Source: Flavobacteriales bacterium (lineage in GTDB: Bacteria > Bacteroidota > Bacteroidia > Flavobacteriales > JABDKJ01). From it: 25,175 bases of DNA. Of this stretch, positions 22,901-25,175 are shown one piece after another. Location: positions 1-25,175 of the forward strand of contig JABDKJ010000071.1 in NCBI GenBank assembly GCA_013002285.1, given 5' to 3'. Under the pieces are notes generated by a model. That model was not told the DNA's origin. It was given only the letters and a program-made list of their open reading frames with translations, and did not search any database. Within the stretch, counting starts at the first letter, position 1. The number at the start of each line of letters is the position of its first letter. Both the position numbers and the translations under genes were made by a program.

Positions 22901-24977
22901 ACGAAGTGCCTTTTACAAAGTACATCGCCATCTCCCCCTTGCCTTTGGCTTCAATTTTACCTCTACTCTCAAAGGTAAATTGAGGGTCATCTTTCAATAA
23001 ATCATAAGTGGCTTGACTGATGTTCACTTTACCGGCTTCTCCCTTACTTTCAATTCTTGAAGCAGTGTTCACCGTGTCTCCCCAAATGTCGTACTGGAAT
23101 TTTTTTACGCCTACAATCCCTGCTACGACATGCCCTGTGTGAATACCTACCCGCATTTCAAAGGCGGGTTTGTTTTGCGCATCCATCTCAGCTTTTCGTT
23201 TTGAAATAAAAGCTTGCATTTCCAGAGCCGCCAAGATCGTGTTTTTAGTGGAGTCATCCGTGGGGACAGGTAGGCCTCCCGCTGCCATGTAAGCATCACC
23301 TATTGTTTTGATCTTCTCGACCTTATATTTTTCACAGATGGCATCAAAGGCCTCAAAGCAAGCATTGATCTCAGTCACCAGCATGCTTGCAGTCATCTTG
23401 GAAGAGGCTTCGGTGAAGCCCTTGAAATCAGTAAAGAGTATGGAGACCATATCAAAATCACGCGCTTCGGCCTTGCCATGGATCTTTAGCTCTTCAGCTA
23501 TATCTGCCGGCAAGATGTTGAGCAATAAGTTATTGGAACGGTCTTTTTCTTTTTCAATAATGTCTCTAGACCTTTTGATGTATCTGTTTCTGCTGAAAAG
23601 TCCTCCTGCCAATAGCAATGAAAACAGTCCAACACCGAAGAAAATATTTTTGGTCTTGTTTTTCTTTCGCACTTCTTCTTGATGTGCTTCAAAAACCAAA
23701 CGGTCTGTTTCGGCTTGCGCAATGCTGTCTTGGAACATTGTTCTCTCAAATTCGAGTTCTTGAAGCTTTTGGCCTGCCTCCTTCATCTGCAAGCTGTCAT
23801 TGAGCACTAAAAAGCGTTCATGATAATCCAGCGCCTTACTACCATTATTGAGTAATTTATGAGATTCATACAAACACTTACAGGCGTGACTCTGATGTTT
23901 GATGTCACCAGCGATCTCTGCTAATGAAAGTCCTTTTTCGCACCATTTTAAGGCATTCTTTCCGTCCTTTTTGAGTTTGTAGACCATCCCTAATTCTATT
24001 GCATTTGTAAGGGCCGTGCTTTTGAGGTTGAGAGATTCTGAGATCTTGATCCCTTCCTTATAATACTTTAGTGCATTGTCATAATCGCCTAGTTCTTGGT
24101 AGGTCCAGCCCATCAAAGTAAATGCGTAATTCCTTATTGTGGGGGACTCGTTTTTTTGGGTTGCCGATAAAACCTCTTCACAGATCAATATGGCCTCTTC
24201 ATGTTCTCCTTCTGATGAAAGGATATTTCCGTAAAGCAATAATGCCTGTAATTCTCCTGCCAAATAGTTGACCTTTTTGGACTTCTCTATTGCGAGTTCT
24301 GCGTACTCCTTTGCTTTGGTGGGGTCTTCTGCATTGAGGTACAGGTTTCCCATGCCTATAAGCATGGTGCTCTCAATGTAAGGGTCTTTCGAACCTTCCA
24401 TCGCGATCAAGGCCCGCGACAAGAAATCGATCGCCTTCTGTGTTTGACCATGACCAGAATAGATATATGAGATATTGCTTAAGGCGTGTGAGATCAGTGC
24501 TTTGTCACCTGCTTCCTCAAAATTTGCCAATGCATCATTATTATATTCAAGCGCTATTTTGGAGTCTCCTTTCACTCTATGAACGAGACCGATCATCGCT
24601 AGTGATCTCCCGATCTGCTTTTTGTCACCAATTTCCGTTCTAAGTGCCAAACTTTGATGGCTCAACTCCAAACATAGGTCTAGATCTCCTCTATTGATCT
24701 CAACTGAGGCCATGTTGTGGAGTCCAATGGCCTCATATTTTTTTAATTCTTTTTCTTTGGCAAGATCAATGGTCTGCTGGGCGCAATAGAAAGCGGAATC
24801 CAGATCGCTTAAGGACCGCATGTAATGTTGAAACGAAAGGTCGTCCATTGCTTTTAGCCTGTTAGTGTCTGCCTGATCTTCATCATTCCAAACTGCCCAC
24901 AGAGAGTCCGCATTGACCTGTGCTTGCATAGCGAATGTTCCTATTGACAATAGAACAGCAAAAATTATTTTTTTCAT
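22899..24977 (-). CDS. TPR-containing class III adenylate cyclase, membrane-bound
   Basis: A 692-residue protein. The start at 24977 gives the signal peptide MKKIIFAVLLSIGTFAMQAQ; the longer in-frame start at 25112 lies inside the upstream cyclase. About 40-400 are TPR repeats (for example QIGRSLAMIGLVHRVKGDSK and YDNALKYYKEGIKISESL), probably periplasmic. A coiled coil and one membrane helix (FFGVGLFSLLLAGGLF, about 465-485) follow. The catalytic domain has VSILFTDFKGFTEAS (metal Asp), EKIKTIGDAYMAAGG (Lys typical of adenine choice), QYDIWGDTVNTASRIES (second adenine-site Asp, then the Asn-Arg pair). It should make cyclic AMP in response to a signal sensed by the TPR part. It is 10 bp downstream of a paralog. 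Confidence 0.92.
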   Translation of the reverse strand: MKKIIFAVLLSIGTFAMQAQVNADSLWAVWNDEDQADTNRLKAMDDLSFQHYMRSLSDLDSAFYCAQQTIDLAKEKELKKYEAIGLHNMASVEINRGDLDLCLELSHQSLALRTEIGDKKQIGRSLAMIGLVHRVKGDSKIALEYNNDALANFEEAGDKALISHALSNISYIYSGHGQTQKAIDFLSRALIAMEGSKDPYIESTMLIGMGNLYLNAEDPTKAKEYAELAIEKSKKVNYLAGELQALLLYGNILSSEGEHEEAILICEEVLSATQKNESPTIRNYAFTLMGWTYQELGDYDNALKYYKEGIKISESLNLKSTALTNAIELGMVYKLKKDGKNALKWCEKGLSLAEIAGDIKHQSHACKCLYESHKLLNNGSKALDYHERFLVLNDSLQMKEAGQKLQELEFERTMFQDSIAQAETDRLVFEAHQEEVRKKNKTKNIFFGVGLFSLLLAGGLFSRNRYIKRSRDIIEKEKDRSNNLLLNILPADIAEELKIHGKAEARDFDMVSILFTDFKGFTEASSKMTASMLVTEINACFEAFDAICEKYKVEKIKTIGDAYMAAGGLPVPTDDSTKNTILAALEMQAFISKRKAEMDAQNKPAFEMRVGIHTGHVVAGIVGVKKFQYDIWGDTVNTASRIESKGEAGKVNISQATYDLLKDDPQFTFESRGKIEAKGKGEMAMYFVKGTS

Positions 24978-24987
24978 ATCCTCTCGT

Positions 24988-25175
24988 TTAGGCGTATTTG
25001 ACCTGTTCTGCTTTTTTTGAAACGAAATACATTTCCATCTCTCCTTTCCCTTTGGCTTCAATTTTACCTCGGTTTTCGAAAGAAAAACTTGTATCATCTT
25101 TAAGAATTTCATAGGTGGCTTGGCTTATATTTACTCTTCCCACTTCGCCATTGCTTTCCATTCTGCTGGCCGTAT
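24988..25175 (-). CDS. Second class III adenylate cyclase, C-terminal end (cut by window edge)
   Basis: Open from the right edge on the minus strand, ending TAA at 24988-24990. The translation TASRMESNGEVGRVNISQAT, then YEILKDDTSFSFENRGKIEA and KGKGEMEMYFVSKKAEQVKY, is a close match to the C-terminus of the neighbouring cyclase (TASRIESKGEAGKVNISQAT...). Only the very end of the catalytic domain (from the Asn-Arg region) is in the window. The 10-bp gap and shared strand imply a tandem-duplicated pair in one operon. It lacks a tail matching the other protein's KGTS, so the ends have diverged. Confidence 0.85.
   Translation of the reverse strand, partial: TASRMESNGEVGRVNISQATYEILKDDTSFSFENRGKIEAKGKGEMEMYFVSKKAEQVKYA

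Overview
The window looks like a chromosomal piece of a Bacteroidota genome, most likely a marine-type Flavobacteriales. The signs are two DUF5723 outer-membrane-type proteins, a DUF3667 zinc-ribbon membrane protein, signal peptides ending in AQ, two good matches to the Bacteroidota -7 promoter box TAnnTTTG (21948-21955 plus strand, 1618-1625 minus strand), and CCCTGAG...TCGAAGGGT intergenic repeats. No rRNA, tRNA, CRISPR array or transposase was seen.

Layout. 1-575: end of a GH31 alpha-glucosidase. 576-2873: an OmpA-type lipoprotein and an SRPBCC protein, set among degenerate AACTCTG-type intergenic repeats. 2874-3671: a secreted barrel-like protein of unknown role. 3776-14382: a single-strand (minus) defence island. 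In transcription order it holds a PD-(D/E)XK/DUF4268 nuclease, a broken TM/coiled-coil gene, a small coiled-coil/TM protein, a DUF2971 protein, a type I restriction-modification operon (hsdM, hsdS, an AlbA_2/ATP-binding protein and hsdR, joined by ATGA overlaps), a membrane-anchored dCTP-deaminase-like protein whose catalytic residues look replaced, and a cytidine-deaminase-family protein. 14637-21790: two paralogous DUF5723 proteins, one coupled to a lipoprotein gene. Between them lie an NAD(P)-binding oxidoreductase, a GIY-YIG nuclease inside a REP-like repeat field, and a DUF3667 protein. 22002-22859: an MscS-type channel. 22899-25175: tandem TPR-class III adenylate cyclases, the upstream one cut by the window edge.

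The most interesting part is the defence island. A membrane-tethered Dcd-fold protein lacking the catalytic Glu and two other active-site residues sits directly upstream of a deaminase and downstream of hsdR. This could be a nucleotide-sensing or nucleotide-depleting antiphage module. Two 16-bp near-identical palindromes (3718-3733 and 14432-14447), each about 50 bp upstream of a minus-strand start, bracket the island. The other strong observations are an uncalled small membrane gene broken by an in-frame TAG, a 57-bp exact direct repeat flanking the GIY-YIG gene, and a REP-like element that has become the C-terminus of HsdS.
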